Source: Solirubrobacterales bacterium
GTDB taxonomy: Bacteria; Actinomycetota; Thermoleophilia; Solirubrobacterales; Solirubrobacteraceae
Assembly (NCBI GenBank): GCA_003244205.1
Contig: QHBW01000024.1
Span: 1 to 64,000, forward strand
Direction: 5' to 3'
DNA: 64,000 nucleotides
A program made the position numbers and the translations under genes. Shown piece after piece: positions 17,934 to 25,810 of this stretch (position 1 is the stretch's first letter; each line of letters begins with the position of its first letter). A model generated the notes under the pieces. That model was not told the DNA's origin and ran no database searches. It saw only the letters and a list, made by a program, of their open reading frames with translations.

Positions 17934-18614
17934 CTACGCCGCACCCGCGGCGGCAACGATGGCGCGGTAGGACTCGGCGGGGTCGGGCGAACCAAAGACG
18001 GCAGAGCCGGCGACGAAGAGGGCGGCACCGGAGCGTGCACACAGCCCCGCGGTCTCGGCGTCAACGCCGCCATCGACCTCGACGACCGCAGGGGCAGCGG
18101 CGAGCGCCCGCATCCGCTGGATACGTCCCGGCGAGGCGGGGATGAACTCCTGGCCACTCCAGCCGGGGTTGACGGTCATGCACAGCGCTACGTCGAGCAG
18201 GTCGCCAACCTCTTCAAGCGCCGCGATCGGGGTCGCCGGGCAAAGCGCAAGCCCCGCCGCACAGCCTGCCTGGCGGACGTGGGAGAGCGCGTAGTTGACG
18301 TGGGGAGTGGCCTCCTGGTGGATCGTGATCACGCCCGCTCCGGCGCTGGCGAAGTCTGCGATCTGGCGCTCGGGGCGCTCGATCATCAGGTGGACGTCGA
18401 GCAGGGCGCCATGCTCGTCCGCGAGCTCGCGCAAGGCGGAGACGACGAGCGGACCCATCGTGATCGGTGGGACGAAGTGGCCGTCCATCACGTCGACGTG
18501 GATCACGCGAGCGCCGGCATCGAGCACGTCGCGGACTTGAGCGCCGAGGCGCGCGAAGTCGGCCGAGAGGATCGACGGGGCGACCCGGGGGACGTCCAGC
18601 TGAGCGGGACGCAC
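17934..18614 (-). CDS. rpe: Ribulose-phosphate 3-epimerase
   Basis: A 226-residue TIM-barrel enzyme interconverting ribulose 5-phosphate and xylulose 5-phosphate. Family motifs are VAPSILSADFARLG, VIHVDVMDGHFVPPITMGP (metal and catalytic residues), DVHLMIERPE, MTVNPGWSGQEFIP and VEVDGGVDAET. The start is GTG at 18614, whose G is shared with the TAG stop of the zinc-ribbon gene upstream, so the two genes are coupled. Longer in-frame sequence upstream overlaps other genes and lacks family similarity. Confidence 0.95.
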   Translation of the reverse strand: MRPAQLDVPRVAPSILSADFARLGAQVRDVLDAGARVIHVDVMDGHFVPPITMGPLVVSALRELADEHGALLDVHLMIERPERQIADFASAGAGVITIHQEATPHVNYALSHVRQAGCAAGLALCPATPIAALEEVGDLLDVALCMTVNPGWSGQEFIPASPGRIQRMRALAAAPAVVEVDGGVDAETAGLCARSGAALFVAGSAVFGSPDPAESYRAIVAAAGAA

Positions 18615-18841
18615 TAGAGCGCCTGGAGCATCGAGCTCTGACAGTGATTGCAGCGCAGCTCCGAGGAGGACGACATGCGCACGATCGTGGAGTGCTCGCC
18701 ACAGTTCGGACAGACGGAGACCAGCTCGAAGCGATGCAGGCAGTAGACACAGCGGTAGCGCCCTGGGAGGTTCGTGGGACGCAGCCACGGCTCGCCGCAG
18801 TCGGGGCAGACGGCGCCGAGGTTGACCTCCGCGGGCATCAC
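18614..18841 (-). CDS. Small protein with four CxxC motifs (DUF1407/YfgJ-like zinc ribbons)
   Basis: A 75-residue protein with CPDC, CVYC, CPNC and CNHC, evenly spaced to make two treble-clef or ribbon zinc sites. The order and spacing resemble the DUF1407 family (YfgJ of E. coli), whose function is unknown. It is fused into the operon on both sides: its ATG overlaps the rsmB stop and its TAG shares a base with the rpe GTG. This tight coupling shows that it is a real gene. A role in RNA binding or metal handling is possible but unproven. Confidence 0.85.
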   Translation of the reverse strand: MMPAEVNLGAVCPDCGEPWLRPTNLPGRYRCVYCLHRFELVSVCPNCGEHSTIVRMSSSSELRCNHCQSSMLQAL

Positions 18842-20178
18842 GCGCGCACCAGCCGCGCAATGAAGAAGCCGTCGGTGCCGTCGCGATGAGGAAGCGTCTG
18901 CAGGCGCCCGGGCATGTGCGCATGATTCCAGAGCGCCAGGCCGCCGTCGGGTGACCGCGCCCGAAAGTCGGAATGCGCCTCGAGAAAGGCGCTGACGACA
19001 TCGTCGTTCTCGGCCGGCTCAATCGTGCAGGTCGAGTAGACCAGCACTCCGCCCCCCGGCCGCACCGTTCGCGCGGCCGCGGTCAGCAGCTCGCGCTGCG
19101 TGAGCGTAAACCCCGGGATATCGCGAGCTCGGATTCGCCAGCGTGCGTCAGGGTGCGAGCGCAGCGTGCCCAGCCCGCTGCACGGTGCGTCAACGAGCAC
19201 GCGGTCGTAGCTCTCGGCGTCCGCTTCGTCGCCGGCGCTGCGGGCGTCGGCGACGCGGACATCGGCAGCGACCCCCAGGCGCGCGCAGGTGCGAGCGAGC
19301 GCCTGGGCCCGTCCGGCGTGACGTTCGACCGCCACCAGCGCTGCGAGGCGACCGTGGCCGATTGCCCCGAGGTGGGTGGTCTTCGCCCCCGGCGCGGCGC
19401 AGAGGTCGAGCACCCGCTCGCCAGGCGCCGCGTGGAGCGTGCGGGCGACGAGCATCGAGCCGCGCGACTGGGCCATCAGCGCGCCCGCGCGCGCCAGCTC
19501 GGACTCGCGCGCGTCGAAGGCGCCCTCGACGACCACGGCCTCGGGGAAGCCGGGCGCCGGACGGCTGTGCACGCCCCGCTTGTCGAGCGCGCCGCGCAGC
19601 TCCGGGCCGCTGAGCCGCAGCGTGTTGGCACGCAGCGCGGTCTCCGCCGGCTGGTTGTCCGCGGCCATCAGGGCGCGGGCCGTGTCTGCGCCGAGCGTGG
19701 CAAACCAGCGCTCGGCGAGCCAGCTGGGATGGCTGTGACGCAGCGCGGCGGCGCCCGGCGTGGCGTCGCCAAGGCCACCCAACCAGGGGCGGCCCTCGCG
19801 CGAGGCGCGGCGTAGCACGGCGTTGACGAGACCGGCCGCGCCGCGGCCGTCGGGCTTGGCGAGCTCGACGGACTCGTGAACCACGGCGTGATCGGCGATC
19901 CCGTCGAGGAAGAGCAGCTGGAAGAGGCCGAGCCGCAGGGCCGCACGCGCGACGGGAGTAAGCGAGGAAGGTGGACGACCGGCGAGGCGTTCGAGCAGCC
20001 GGTCCAGGGTGGCTAGCCGCTGGATCGTCCCGTATGTCAGCTGCGTCGCGAGCGCTCGGTCGCGTGCGCTCAAGTGCGCGCGCGCGGCAGCCGCCGGCAG
20101 CGCGCGGTCGGCGAAGGCGCCCTCGTCGCAGGCGCGCCCGACGACCGCGTGCGCGACGCGGCGAGCGGGCGTCGGCAT
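18838..20178 (-). CDS. rsmB: 16S rRNA (cytosine(967)-C5)-methyltransferase RsmB
   Basis: A 446-residue protein with an N-terminal NusB-like helical RNA-binding domain (about 1-135, including DRALATQLTYGTIQR) and a C-terminal RsmB/NOP2/Sun methyltransferase domain. The SAM motif is VLDLCAAPGAKTTHLG. The two catalytic cysteines are in VDAPCSGLGTLRSHPD and VYSTCTIEPAEND. It methylates C967 of 16S rRNA. Its ATG overlaps the fmt stop by one base (TGATG). def-fmt-rsmB is a common bacterial order. Confidence 0.96.
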   Translation of the reverse strand: MPTPARRVAHAVVGRACDEGAFADRALPAAAARAHLSARDRALATQLTYGTIQRLATLDRLLERLAGRPPSSLTPVARAALRLGLFQLLFLDGIADHAVVHESVELAKPDGRGAAGLVNAVLRRASREGRPWLGGLGDATPGAAALRHSHPSWLAERWFATLGADTARALMAADNQPAETALRANTLRLSGPELRGALDKRGVHSRPAPGFPEAVVVEGAFDARESELARAGALMAQSRGSMLVARTLHAAPGERVLDLCAAPGAKTTHLGAIGHGRLAALVAVERHAGRAQALARTCARLGVAADVRVADARSAGDEADAESYDRVLVDAPCSGLGTLRSHPDARWRIRARDIPGFTLTQRELLTAAARTVRPGGGVLVYSTCTIEPAENDDVVSAFLEAHSDFRARSPDGGLALWNHAHMPGRLQTLPHRDGTDGFFIARLVRA

Positions 20179-21083
20179 CAGGCGCGCGTCCCCTGGCGTC
20201 CGCGTAGATAAGCGGCCGCGTCCATCGCCCGGCCGCCGGGTGGGTGGACGACGAGCAGCTCGAGCGCCTCGACTGCACAGCCGAGGATCAGGCGTCCGCG
20301 GTCGGCGACCAGCTCGCCGACAGCCGGGCCGTCGTCGAGCACCTGGGCGGAGCGCACGCCGAGCGCCTCGTCACCAGCGCGCACGCGGGCGCCGATGTGG
20401 GGTTCGAGCGCGCGCACGCGACGCTCGAGTGAAGCGGCCGGCAACGCAGGATCGAGCCAGCGATCCTCGGGCCCGATCTTCTCGGCGTAGGTAGCTCGCG
20501 CGGGATCCTGCTCGCGCAGCGGCGGATCGGCGTCGAGCACCTGGATCAGAAGCTTCGCGCCGAGCGCGGCGAGGCGTGCCGACAACGTCCCATAGGTGTC
20601 GCTCGCGACGATCGGCTCGGAGCGCTCCAGAGCGACCGGCCCAGCGTCGAGCTCCGCAGTGGGGCGCATCACGCATACCCCCGTCTCGGGGTCACCGGCC
20701 ATGATCGCCCGCTCGATTGGGGCCGCCCCCCGCCAGCGAGGCAGTAACGACGGGTGAACGTTGAGCATGGGATGAGCAGACAGCAGCGGCTCGCGGATGA
20801 TCGCGCCGAAGGCGCACACGCACACAGCGTCGGGGCGCACCGCAGCGATCGCGGCTGCGGCGCCAGCGTCGAGGCGCTCGGGCTGGAGCACGGTGAGGCC
20901 GAGCGCTCGCGCAGACTCCGCGACGGGTGGCTGAGCAAGGACGCGGCCGCGTCCCCTGCGACGGTCGGGCCGTGTGAGGACCAGCACAGGACGATGCGGC
21001 GATTGCGCCAAACAGCGCAGCACGACGACGGCGAACGCCGATGTCCCGAGGAAGACTGTTCGCTTGGCTGGCGGCTGGGGCAA
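20178..21083 (-). CDS. fmt: Methionyl-tRNA formyltransferase
   Basis: About 301 residues. The formyl-folate-binding domain carries VFLGTSAFAVVVLRCL, NVHPSLLPRWRGAAPIERAI with the catalytic Asn-His, and TAELDAGPVALERSE. The C-terminal OB-like domain starts near YAEKIGPEDRWLD. It formylates initiator Met-tRNA, complementing the deformylase encoded just upstream. No ATG or GTG lies in frame between the def stop and VFLGTS; TTG at 21083 is the best start I can find, giving LPQPPAKRTVFLG. The start is therefore uncertain, the product is not. Confidence 0.93.
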   Translation of the reverse strand: MPQPPAKRTVFLGTSAFAVVVLRCLAQSPHRPVLVLTRPDRRRGRGRVLAQPPVAESARALGLTVLQPERLDAGAAAAIAAVRPDAVCVCAFGAIIREPLLSAHPMLNVHPSLLPRWRGAAPIERAIMAGDPETGVCVMRPTAELDAGPVALERSEPIVASDTYGTLSARLAALGAKLLIQVLDADPPLREQDPARATYAEKIGPEDRWLDPALPAASLERRVRALEPHIGARVRAGDEALGVRSAQVLDDGPAVGELVADRGRLILGCAVEALELLVVHPPGGRAMDAAAYLRGRQGTRA

Positions 21084-21109
21084 GGTGGCCGGGACCGGCT
21101 GGCGAGCCG

Positions 21110-21919
21110 CTAGGCGGCCACGCCCGCGGTGACGCGGTCCCCGCCCTCGCCGTCGCGCTCGCGTAGCGCACGGATCGCTTCCTTGCGCTGCTGGCGAGAC
21201 GTGCGGTCGAGGATGAGCACGCCGTCGAGGTGGTCGATCTCGTGCTGTATCACGCGAGCCTCGAGGCCCGTGGCTTCGACAGTCAGCTCCTCGCCATCCC
21301 CATCCTGCGCGCGAACGCGGACGTGCAGCGGTCGTTGGACCTCGACGAGAACGCCCGGCAGGCTGAGGCACCCCTCATCGGCGGGCAAGGTCTCCTCGCC
21401 CGTCCACTCCACCACGGGGTTGACCAACGCTGCCACCCCAGCCTGGGGCTCGACGCGGTAGACGAGAACGCGATGGACGGTCCCGAGTTGGGTCGCCGCG
21501 AGCCCGATCCCCATCGCGTCGTCCATGATTCGTCCCATGCGCTCGATCTCGGCTCGCAACGCGTCATCGAAGCGCTCGATCGCGAGCGCCCGGGTCTTCA
21601 GCGCGGGATCCCCGTAGCGCCGCACCATCGCCAGCGCCGCCTCCCGGAGGGCGAGTCGCTCGGGGTCGAGCGCCGCCTCGGGCTCGGAAGTCGCCTCGGG
21701 CTCGGAAGCCGCCTCGGGCTGGGAAGTCGCCTCGGGCTCGGAAGCCGCCTCGGGCTCGGAAGCCGCCTCGTCAGAGGCGAACGCCTCGTCGAAGGCCAAC
21801 GCCTCGTCGAAGGCCAACGCCTCGTCGGAGGCGAACGCCTCGTCGGGCACTCGCGCCGGGTGTTGGGACTCGGCGCGTACGTGTCCGTTCCGACCCCTTC
21901 CGCTGTTCTGTTGCGCCAT
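21110..21919 (-). CDS. def: Peptide deformylase with an acidic hexapeptide-repeat N-terminal extension
   Basis: A 269-residue protein whose catalytic domain occupies about residues 85-255. All three deformylase motifs are present: GIGLAATQLG, EGCLSLPG (metal cysteine) and QHEIDHLDG (metal histidines and catalytic glutamate). It removes the formyl group from nascent chains. The first 80 residues are unusual: about ten hexapeptide repeats of the type xxSDEA, xxFDEA and xSEPEA, encoded by an 18-bp tandem array. Normal deformylases are 160-200 residues. The start follows TAGACT by only 6 bp without a Shine-Dalgarno site, so the mRNA may be leaderless. A start downstream of the repeats cannot be excluded. 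Confidence 0.93.
   Translation of the reverse strand: MAQQNSGRGRNGHVRAESQHPARVPDEAFASDEALAFDEALAFDEAFASDEAASEPEAASEPEATSQPEAASEPEATSEPEAALDPERLALREAALAMVRRYGDPALKTRALAIERFDDALRAEIERMGRIMDDAMGIGLAATQLGTVHRVLVYRVEPQAGVAALVNPVVEWTGEETLPADEGCLSLPGVLVEVQRPLHVRVRAQDGDGEELTVEATGLEARVIQHEIDHLDGVLILDRTSRQQRKEAIRALRERDGEGGDRVTAGVAA
21675..21854. repeat. 18-bp tandem array inside def (10 units)
   Basis: Ten consecutive 18-bp units all beginning GCCTCG on the plus strand. Five are of the GCCTCGGGCTCGGAAGYC type and five of the GCCTCGTCGAAGGCCAAC type, the last of these degenerate. They keep the def frame and encode six-residue acidic repeats. Two neighbouring units at 21783-21818 are identical, which suggests recent slippage. 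Confidence 0.95.
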
Positions 21920-21925
21920 GGCTCG

Positions 21926-21931
21926 AGTCTA
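21926..21931 (-). promoter_or_regulatory. Putative -10 box of def (TAGACT)
   Basis: TAGACT on the minus strand, 6 bp before the def ATG, with no Shine-Dalgarno site. This spacing would place the transcription start at or next to the start codon. Confidence 0.5.
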
Positions 21932-21986
21932 CGCAGGACCTGCGCCACCCGGGCATCGACGCGGAGGCGGAAGCGCACCCCGCGGT

Positions 21987-22035
21987 GGGGTGTGCGATCT
22001 ACCCGGCAATAATTCGGGTCTTCATCGCACACCCC
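21987..22035. repeat. 12-bp perfect inverted repeat with nested hairpin in the priA-def spacer
   Basis: GGGGTGTGCGAT (21987-21998) and ATCGCACACCCC (22024-22035) are perfect reverse complements. The 25-nt loop contains a second stem, ACCCG/CGGGT (22001-22005 and 22015-22019), around an AT-rich GCAATAATT. There is no T-tract on either strand, so a standard intrinsic terminator is not supported. It lies upstream of the def -10 box and downstream of priA. Confidence 0.8.
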
Positions 22036-22071
22036 CGCGCGAGGAAGGAGCGACCCCGGGTCGCCCCGGGG

Positions 22072-22183
22072 CCAACGCGACCCCCGGTCGTCGCGAGGCC
22101 CAAAGCGAACCCGGGGTCGCCCCGAGGCCAAAGCGAACCCGGGGTCGCCCCGAGGCCAAAGCGAACCCCACGTCGCCCCGCGG
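22072..22183. repeat. 28-bp intergenic tandem repeat array between priA and def
   Basis: Four adjoining units of 27-29 bp with consensus CCAAAGCGAACCCGGGGTCG then CCCCGAGG. Units at 22099-22127 and 22128-22155 are identical apart from one extra C; the outer units are degenerate. A partial unit precedes at 22048-22071. The 317-bp spacer holding it (21920-22236) has no convincing gene. A 6-bp GC stem, TCCCGC-GAG-GCGGGA, lies at 22201-22215, just after the priA stop. Confidence 0.9.
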
Positions 22184-22236
22184 CCGAGCGGGCGCGAGGT
22201 TCCCGCGAGGCGGGATGGGCTCGTTCGCGCGCCGCG

Positions 22237-24402
22237 CTACTGGGGGTCGACGTCGACAGCGATGCTGACGGCGCGGTGCGTGCGCTCGCGCGCGACAGCA
22301 TCGACGACCTCTCCCAACGTCCGCACGGCGACGTCGCGGTCGTGCGCCTTGATCAGCAGCTGGGCGCGCTCGCGGCCGCGCAGGCGAAAGAGCGGGGCCG
22401 GCCCGAGTAGCGCGCCGGCCTCGCTGTCGAGACGCTCCGCGATCGCGGCGGCCGCCGCGATCGCGGAGCCTACAGCGGGCGACGCACACACCACCCGGAT
22501 GAGCTCGGCGAACGGTGGATAGCGCAACGCGGCGCGGCGCTCGAGCTCGCCAGCGATGAAGCCGTTGGCGTCGTGACGCGCGGCATGCGTGATCGCCCGT
22601 GCGTCGGGAGCCAGCGTCTGCACCAGCACGACGCCCCCGGCGGGCCCTCGTCCTGCGCGGCCTGCGAGCTGGGTGACCAACGAGAAGGTGCGCTCCTCAG
22701 CGCGGAAGTCGGGGAAGCGAAGCGTCGCGTCGGCGTCCAGGATCACGCCGAGCGTCACGTCGGGGAAGTCGTGTCCCTTTGCCACCATCTGCGTCCCCAC
22801 CAGCACCCCTGCGTCGGCCGCGGAGAAGTGTTCGAGTACGTCGTCAACGGCCGTCGCGCCACTGGCCAGGACGTCGGCATCGAGCCGCAGCACGGGGAAT
22901 CCCTCGCCACCCAGCGCCTCGCCAAGCTCGTGCTCGAGCCGCTCGGTGCCGGCGCCGTGACGCGCCACGGCCAGCGAGCCGCAGGCGTCGCAGCTGCTGG
23001 GAGCTCGCTGCCGGTGGCCGCAGTGATGGCAGGCGATCGAGCCGTCACGGTGCAGCACGAGCGTGACGTCGCAGTGCGGGCAGCACCAGGCCTTCCCACA
23101 GCCGCGACAGGTGAGGAAGTTAGACCACCCGCGACGGTTGAGCAGCACGATCGCTTTGCTCTGCGTCCGGCGTACGTCGGCGAGCGCCGCGCGCGTCGTG
23201 GGATGCAGCGCGCCGACCCGGTCACGCATGTCGAGCACCTCCACCGGCGGGAGCGCCCGTCCGTCCACGCGCTCTGGCAAACGCACCGTGGACAGCGCGT
23301 GCACGCTCTCGGGACGGGGCGTCGCGCTGCCGCAGACGAGCACCGCATGCCCTGCCTGCGCCCGCCGTGCCGCCACGCTGCGGGCGTCGTAGCGGGGATC
23401 GGACTCTTGCTTGTAGGAGGGGTCGTGCTCCTCGTCGACGACGACCAGGCCGAGACGCGCGACCGGCGCGAACACCGCCGAACGCGGTCCGACGCAGACG
23501 CGGGCGTCGCCGCGGCGCAGCCGTAGCCACTCGTCGTGGCGCTCACCGGCCCTCAGGCGCGAGTGCAGGACCGCCACGGTGTCGCCGAAACGGGCCTGGA
23601 AGCGGGCCACGATCTGAGGCGTGAGAGCGATCTCGGGGACCAGCACGATCGCGCCGCGTTCGCGCTCGAGCGCCTCCGCGGCGGCTTGCAGGTAGACCTC
23701 GGTCTTGCCGGACCCGGTCACTCCGTGCAGCAGCAGGCGCTTGTGGTTGCCTGCTCGCATGGCCGCGCGGATAGGCTCGAGCGCCCGGTGCTGGTGCGCG
23801 GTCAGGGTGGGCGTTCCCGACACCGGCAGCTGCCCGCGACGGGGACGGCGCTCGACGCTCTCCTGACGCAGCTCCACCAGCCCGCGGTCCCGCAGTCGCC
23901 GCAGGGTGTCGTGGCTGGCGGCGAGTGCCGTTACCGGCATCGGCCCCGCTTCGGCCAAGCGTGCCAGCGTCTCGCGCTGGCGGCTGGTCAGCCGTGGAGT
24001 GGGGCCGTCATCCGTGGGCGCCGGCTCGCGCAGGCGGGCAACCAACGCGGTACGGCGGCGCACGCGCGGTCGCGGCCCGCGACCGGTACCGGCGGGAAGC
24101 ATCAGCGCGAGCGCGCGCGCGGGCGTGGAACAGGTCTCGCGCGCGAGCCACAGCGCGAGCGAGACGAGCTCGGTGGGGACGCCGAGCTCGAGCGCCTCCA
24201 GCGGGGCTGCGAGGCGCTCGGGAGGCAGCGCCGAGCGATCCGCCAGCTCCACCACAACGCCGAGCATGCGCCGGCTGGCGAAGGGGACCACCAGCAGTGA
24301 GCCAACCTGCACATCGGCGAACGCCGCAGGGAGGCTGTAGTCGAACGGCCCGCGCAGCGCCCGCGCTGTGCTGAGCGGTTCAACCTTGGCGATCGCAGAC
24401 AC
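22237..24402 (-). CDS. priA: Primosomal replication-restart helicase PriA
   Basis: A 721-residue protein with the full PriA plan: N-terminal DNA-binding region (FDYSLPAAFADVQVGSLLVVPF), winged helix, then an SF2 helicase core. Walker A is HGVTGSGKTEVYLQ, motif II VVDEEHDPSYKQ, motif III GSATPRPES, and motif VI VTQLAGRAGRG. The zinc module has CRGCGKAWCCPHC and CHHCGH with CDACG. It reloads the replisome at stalled forks. The start is a GTG, 6 bp after TAGCCT. Many mycobacterial and streptomycete PriA proteins lack these helicase motifs; this one is complete. Confidence 0.96.
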   Translation of the reverse strand: MSAIAKVEPLSTARALRGPFDYSLPAAFADVQVGSLLVVPFASRRMLGVVVELADRSALPPERLAAPLEALELGVPTELVSLALWLARETCSTPARALALMLPAGTGRGPRPRVRRRTALVARLREPAPTDDGPTPRLTSRQRETLARLAEAGPMPVTALAASHDTLRRLRDRGLVELRQESVERRPRRGQLPVSGTPTLTAHQHRALEPIRAAMRAGNHKRLLLHGVTGSGKTEVYLQAAAEALERERGAIVLVPEIALTPQIVARFQARFGDTVAVLHSRLRAGERHDEWLRLRRGDARVCVGPRSAVFAPVARLGLVVVDEEHDPSYKQESDPRYDARSVAARRAQAGHAVLVCGSATPRPESVHALSTVRLPERVDGRALPPVEVLDMRDRVGALHPTTRAALADVRRTQSKAIVLLNRRGWSNFLTCRGCGKAWCCPHCDVTLVLHRDGSIACHHCGHRQRAPSSCDACGSLAVARHGAGTERLEHELGEALGGEGFPVLRLDADVLASGATAVDDVLEHFSAADAGVLVGTQMVAKGHDFPDVTLGVILDADATLRFPDFRAEERTFSLVTQLAGRAGRGPAGGVVLVQTLAPDARAITHAARHDANGFIAGELERRAALRYPPFAELIRVVCASPAVGSAIAAAAAIAERLDSEAGALLGPAPLFRLRGRERAQLLIKAHDRDVAVRTLGEVVDAVARERTHRAVSIAVDVDPQ

Positions 24403-24408
24403 CAGCCG

Positions 24409-24414
24409 AGGCTA
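24409..24414 (-). promoter_or_regulatory. Putative -10 box of priA (TAGCCT)
   Basis: TAGCCT on the minus strand, 6 bp before the priA GTG in the 83-bp metK-priA gap. No Shine-Dalgarno site and no clear -35 box are seen. Confidence 0.45.
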
Positions 24415-24485
24415 GAGGGCGTCCCGGTCGCCTCCTTGGATCCCCCCGCTCGCCAGGTCTACGGCCGGAGCTGCGGGATCCGGCC

Positions 24486-25724
24486 TTAGGAGACCGCCTC
24501 GACCGAGCTCAGACCTGCGGCCTCGCGTAGGAGCGCCGCCTTATCGGTCTTCTCCCAAGTGAAGTCGTGGTCCTCACGGCCGAAGTGGCCGTAGGCCGCG
24601 GTCTTCTGGTAGATCGGGCGATGGAGCTTCAGGTACTCGCGGAACGCGCCCGGACGAAGGTCGAAGTGCTCGTCCACGAGCTGCTCGATCGTTGTCCGCG
24701 GCACGCGCTCGGTGCCGAAGGTCTCCACCATCGTCGACACCGGGTGGGCCACGCCGATTGCGTAGGCGACCTGGACCTCGGCGCGGTCGGCGAGGCCGGC
24801 GGCGACGACGTTCTTGGCGACGTAGCGCGCGGCATAGGCCGCCGAGCGATCAACCTTGGAGGGATCCTTGCCGGAGAAGGCACCCCCGCCGTGGCGAGCC
24901 GCGCCACCGTAGGTGTCGACGATGATCTTGCGTCCGGTGAGCCCGCAGTCGCCCATCGGGCCGCCGACGACGAACTTGCCGGTCGGATTGACGAGGAAGT
25001 TATGGGCGGTGCGCAACTTGCGCTCGTCGTAGAGCTCGCCAGGCAGGATTGGGTGTACGACGTGCTCCCAGAGGTCGTCGGGGATGAGCGCCTCGGCGCC
25101 CTCCTTGTGCTGGGTGGAGATGAGCACCTTCTCGACCTCGATCGGACGCCCGTTCTCATAGCGGACGCTCACCTGGGTCTTGCCGTCCGGACGCAGGTAG
25201 GGCACGATCTCTGCCTTGCGCACGTCCGCGAGACGCTTGGCCAGCTTGTGGGCGAGCGCGATCGCCAGCGGCATCAGCTCCGGCGTCTCGCGCGTTGCGT
25301 AGCCGAACATCATCCCCTGGTCGCCAGCGCCGGCGAGGTCGAGCGCGTCGTCGTCGGCCGGGTCGGTGCGAGCCTCGAACGCCTGGTCGACGCCCTGGGC
25401 GATGTCCGGCGACTGCTTGTCGATCGCGGTGATCACCGCGCAGGTCTTGCAGTCGAAGCCGAACGTCGCGTCGTCGTAGCCGATCCGACGCACCGTCTCC
25501 CGCGCGATGTCGGGAATGTCGACATACGTCGTGGTCGTGATTTCTCCCGAGACCACGATCAAGCCAGTGTTGACCAACGTCTCGCAGGCGACGCGCCCAT
25601 AGGCATCGTCGCGCAGCACGGCGTCCAGGACCCCGTCGGAGATCTGGTCGGCGATCTTGTCCGGGTGACCCTCGGTGACGGACTCCGAGGTAAAGAGGAA
25701 CTCGTTTGCGGACGAGGCGTTCAT
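24486..25724 (-). CDS. metK: S-adenosylmethionine synthetase
   Basis: A 412-residue enzyme making SAM from methionine and [23 protein letters not shown] starts the protein, [15 protein letters not shown] follows near 130, and [19 protein letters not shown] near 285 is the phosphate-binding P-loop-like motif. Length and motifs are standard. It stands between der (86 bp upstream) and priA. TAGGCT 45 bp upstream is a possible -10 box. No SAM riboswitch fits in the short upstream gap. Confidence 0.98.
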   Translation of the reverse strand: MNASSANEFLFTSESVTEGHPDKIADQISDGVLDAVLRDDAYGRVACETLVNTGLIVVSGEITTTTYVDIPDIARETVRRIGYDDATFGFDCKTCAVITAIDKQSPDIAQGVDQAFEARTDPADDDALDLAGAGDQGMMFGYATRETPELMPLAIALAHKLAKRLADVRKAEIVPYLRPDGKTQVSVRYENGRPIEVEKVLISTQHKEGAEALIPDDLWEHVVHPILPGELYDERKLRTAHNFLVNPTGKFVVGGPMGDCGLTGRKIIVDTYGGAARHGGGAFSGKDPSKVDRSAAYAARYVAKNVVAAGLADRAEVQVAYAIGVAHPVSTMVETFGTERVPRTTIEQLVDEHFDLRPGAFREYLKLHRPIYQKTAAYGHFGREDHDFTWEKTDKAALLREAAGLSSVEAVS

Positions 25725-25769
25725 GGCTGGGTCGAGTGCGTGCTCCGTGGTCGGCGAGGAAGGCGCGAC

Positions 25770-25775
25770 AGCCTA
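25770..25775 (-). promoter_or_regulatory. Putative -10 box of metK (TAGGCT)
   Basis: TAGGCT on the minus strand, the same hexamer as in the ftsZ promoter, 45 bp before the metK ATG in the der-metK gap. The expected -35 position is G-rich, so support is weak. Confidence 0.3.
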
Positions 25776-25810
25776 GCGGGCGACGCCTGGCCCCCTCCCT
25801 GCTCAGTCAC

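Noticed and set aside
21675-22183. CRISPR array at the repeats near def
   Set aside because: Units are directly adjacent without unique spacers, one array is in frame inside def, and no cas genes are present.
21985-22410. Plus-strand frame reading through the 28-bp repeats
   Set aside because: It runs into the antisense of priA, and its repeats (for example PRPKRTP) are only a translation of the tandem array; no ribosome site or conservation can be argued.
25725-25810. SAM riboswitch upstream of metK
   Set aside because: The 86-bp gap shows no aptamer-like stems or conserved SAM-box bases.
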